The position numbers were made by a program, and so were the translations under genes. A stretch of 53,247 nucleotides of DNA from positions 1 through 53,247 of the forward strand of contig JAQWGQ010000024.1 of assembly GCA_029238125.1 (NCBI GenBank), read 5' to 3'. Position 1 is the first letter of the stretch. Each line of letters opens with the position of its first letter. This document shows, piece by piece, positions 52,645 through 53,247 of the stretch. The notes under the pieces are model-generated. The model did no database searches and was not told where the DNA came from. It saw nothing but the letters and a program-made list of their open reading frames with translations. The stretch comes from Flavobacteriaceae bacterium. Its GTDB lineage: Bacteria; Bacteroidota; Bacteroidia; Flavobacteriales; Flavobacteriaceae.

Positions 52645-53247
52645 AACAACAACTCCACCAATCCACGGATATTGTCGAGTGCAATTACTTTGAGTTTGGA
52701 GGTGGGGAGTTTGCTTTTTTGGGCGACGACCAGGGTTGTGAAACCTAGTTTTTCGGCCTCTTGAATTCGTTGCTCCACACGGGGGACGTTGCGCAGTTCG
52801 CCAGAGAGTCCAACTTCTGCAGCAAAGCAATATTTTTCGGGTATAGCAACATCCAAGCTGCTCGACAATATAGCCGCTGCAACTGCAAGGTCAAGAGCTG
52901 GGTCGTCGATGCGGATACCACCTGCCAAATTGAGGAATACATCTTTTGCACCTAATTTAAATCCAGCTCTTTTTTCCAATACTGCCAAAAGCATGTTGAG
53001 TCTCTTAACGTTAAAGCCCGTGCTGCTTCGCTGTGGGGTCCCATAGACCGCTGAGCTTACAAGTGCTTGACATTCAATTAACATGGGTCGCATTCCTTCT
53101 AGTGTTGCAGCAATGGCGTGACCACTCAACTGACTGCTATTGGTCGAAATAAGCAACTCACTTGGATTCTGAACAATACGAAGTCCTTTGGACTGCATCT
53201 CATAGATTCCGAGTTCTGCCGTTGATCCAAATCGGTTTTTGGGAGTT
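52641..53247 (-). CDS. radA: DNA repair protein RadA, C-terminal part (partial)
   Basis: The gene runs off the right edge; 201 residues of the roughly 450-residue protein are visible. The first in-frame residues read TPKNRFGSTAELGIYEM, containing the KNRFG motif unique to RadA. The Lon-protease-like C-terminal domain follows (SSAVYGTPQRSSTGFNVKRL, FLNLAGGIRIDDPALDLAVA, GLSGELRNVPR). RadA is a branch-migration ATPase that processes recombination intermediates. The internal ATG at 53198 is not the true start, because the frame is open to the window end. The N-terminal zinc finger and ATPase core lie outside the window. Confidence 0.94.
   Translation of the reverse strand, partial: TPKNRFGSTAELGIYEMQSKGLRIVQNPSELLISTNSSQLSGHAIAATLEGMRPMLIECQALVSSAVYGTPQRSSTGFNVKRLNMLLAVLEKRAGFKLGAKDVFLNLAGGIRIDDPALDLAVAAAILSSSLDVAIPEKYCFAAEVGLSGELRNVPRVEQRIQEAEKLGFTTLVVAQKSKLPTSKLKVIALDNIRGLVELLF

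Overview
The window is a gene-dense chromosomal segment from a member of the Bacteroidota, most likely a marine-type Flavobacteriaceae relative. The evidence is: type IX secretion (T9SS) sorting domains of both kinds, a PorP/SprF-like protein next to a giant adhesin, a SUF cluster that continues into DUF59, DUF2480 and DUF3078 genes, a three-gene sdhCAB operon of the b558 type, a single-chain alpha2 glycyl-tRNA synthetase, and repeated TAnnTTTG promoter boxes. I saw no rRNA, tRNA, CRISPR array, insertion sequence or phage gene.

Positions 2-17073 hold a three-gene surface cassette with joins of -1 and 0 bp. It encodes a giant T9SS type B adhesin (5' end outside the window, 30 DUF11/DUF7507-like modules), a PorP/SprF-like outer-membrane protein, and a PorE-like TPR/PD40/OmpA protein that also carries a proline/threonine-rich linker and a SPOR-like C-terminus. 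Positions 17096-20772 hold a secreted esterase lipoprotein, a PqqB-like metallo-hydrolase, two tiny overlapping membrane-protein genes, a flavodoxin-fold oxidoreductase and a HAD phosphatase. Positions 20831-24014 form a forward cluster: crotonase, queD-like, lpxH, hflX.

Positions 24021-31636 on the minus strand hold the SUF iron-sulfur assembly operon, transcribed as sufA, sufB, an NlpE-like lipoprotein, sufC, sufD, sufS, sufE, DUF59 and DUF2480, followed by DUF3078 with its own promoter-like box. A 600-bp intergenic region with repeats follows. Next comes a mosaic T9SS type A surface protein (cadherin repeats, a nested lectin-like domain) ending at a clear terminator, then thiL and a convergent Xaa-Pro aminopeptidase gene.

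Positions 37797-40618 encode an Asp-box beta-propeller protein that is split by a -1 frameshift at a run of seven T and has no ATG in front of its signal peptide. sdhCAB follows with the only complete two-part promoter seen here. The rest is largely housekeeping: a nitrilase-family amidase, an Ig-like lipoprotein, comF, glyS, three small beta-barrel-like proteins, an exonuclease III, an aldo/keto reductase, and the C-terminal part of radA running off the window edge.

The most unusual material is the adhesin cassette (11-module super-repeat, dockerin-like calcium loops, PorE-like partner with a second wall-binding domain), the lipoprotein inside the suf operon, the frameshifted propeller gene, and a recurring promoter-to-start geometry that implies leaderless transcripts.
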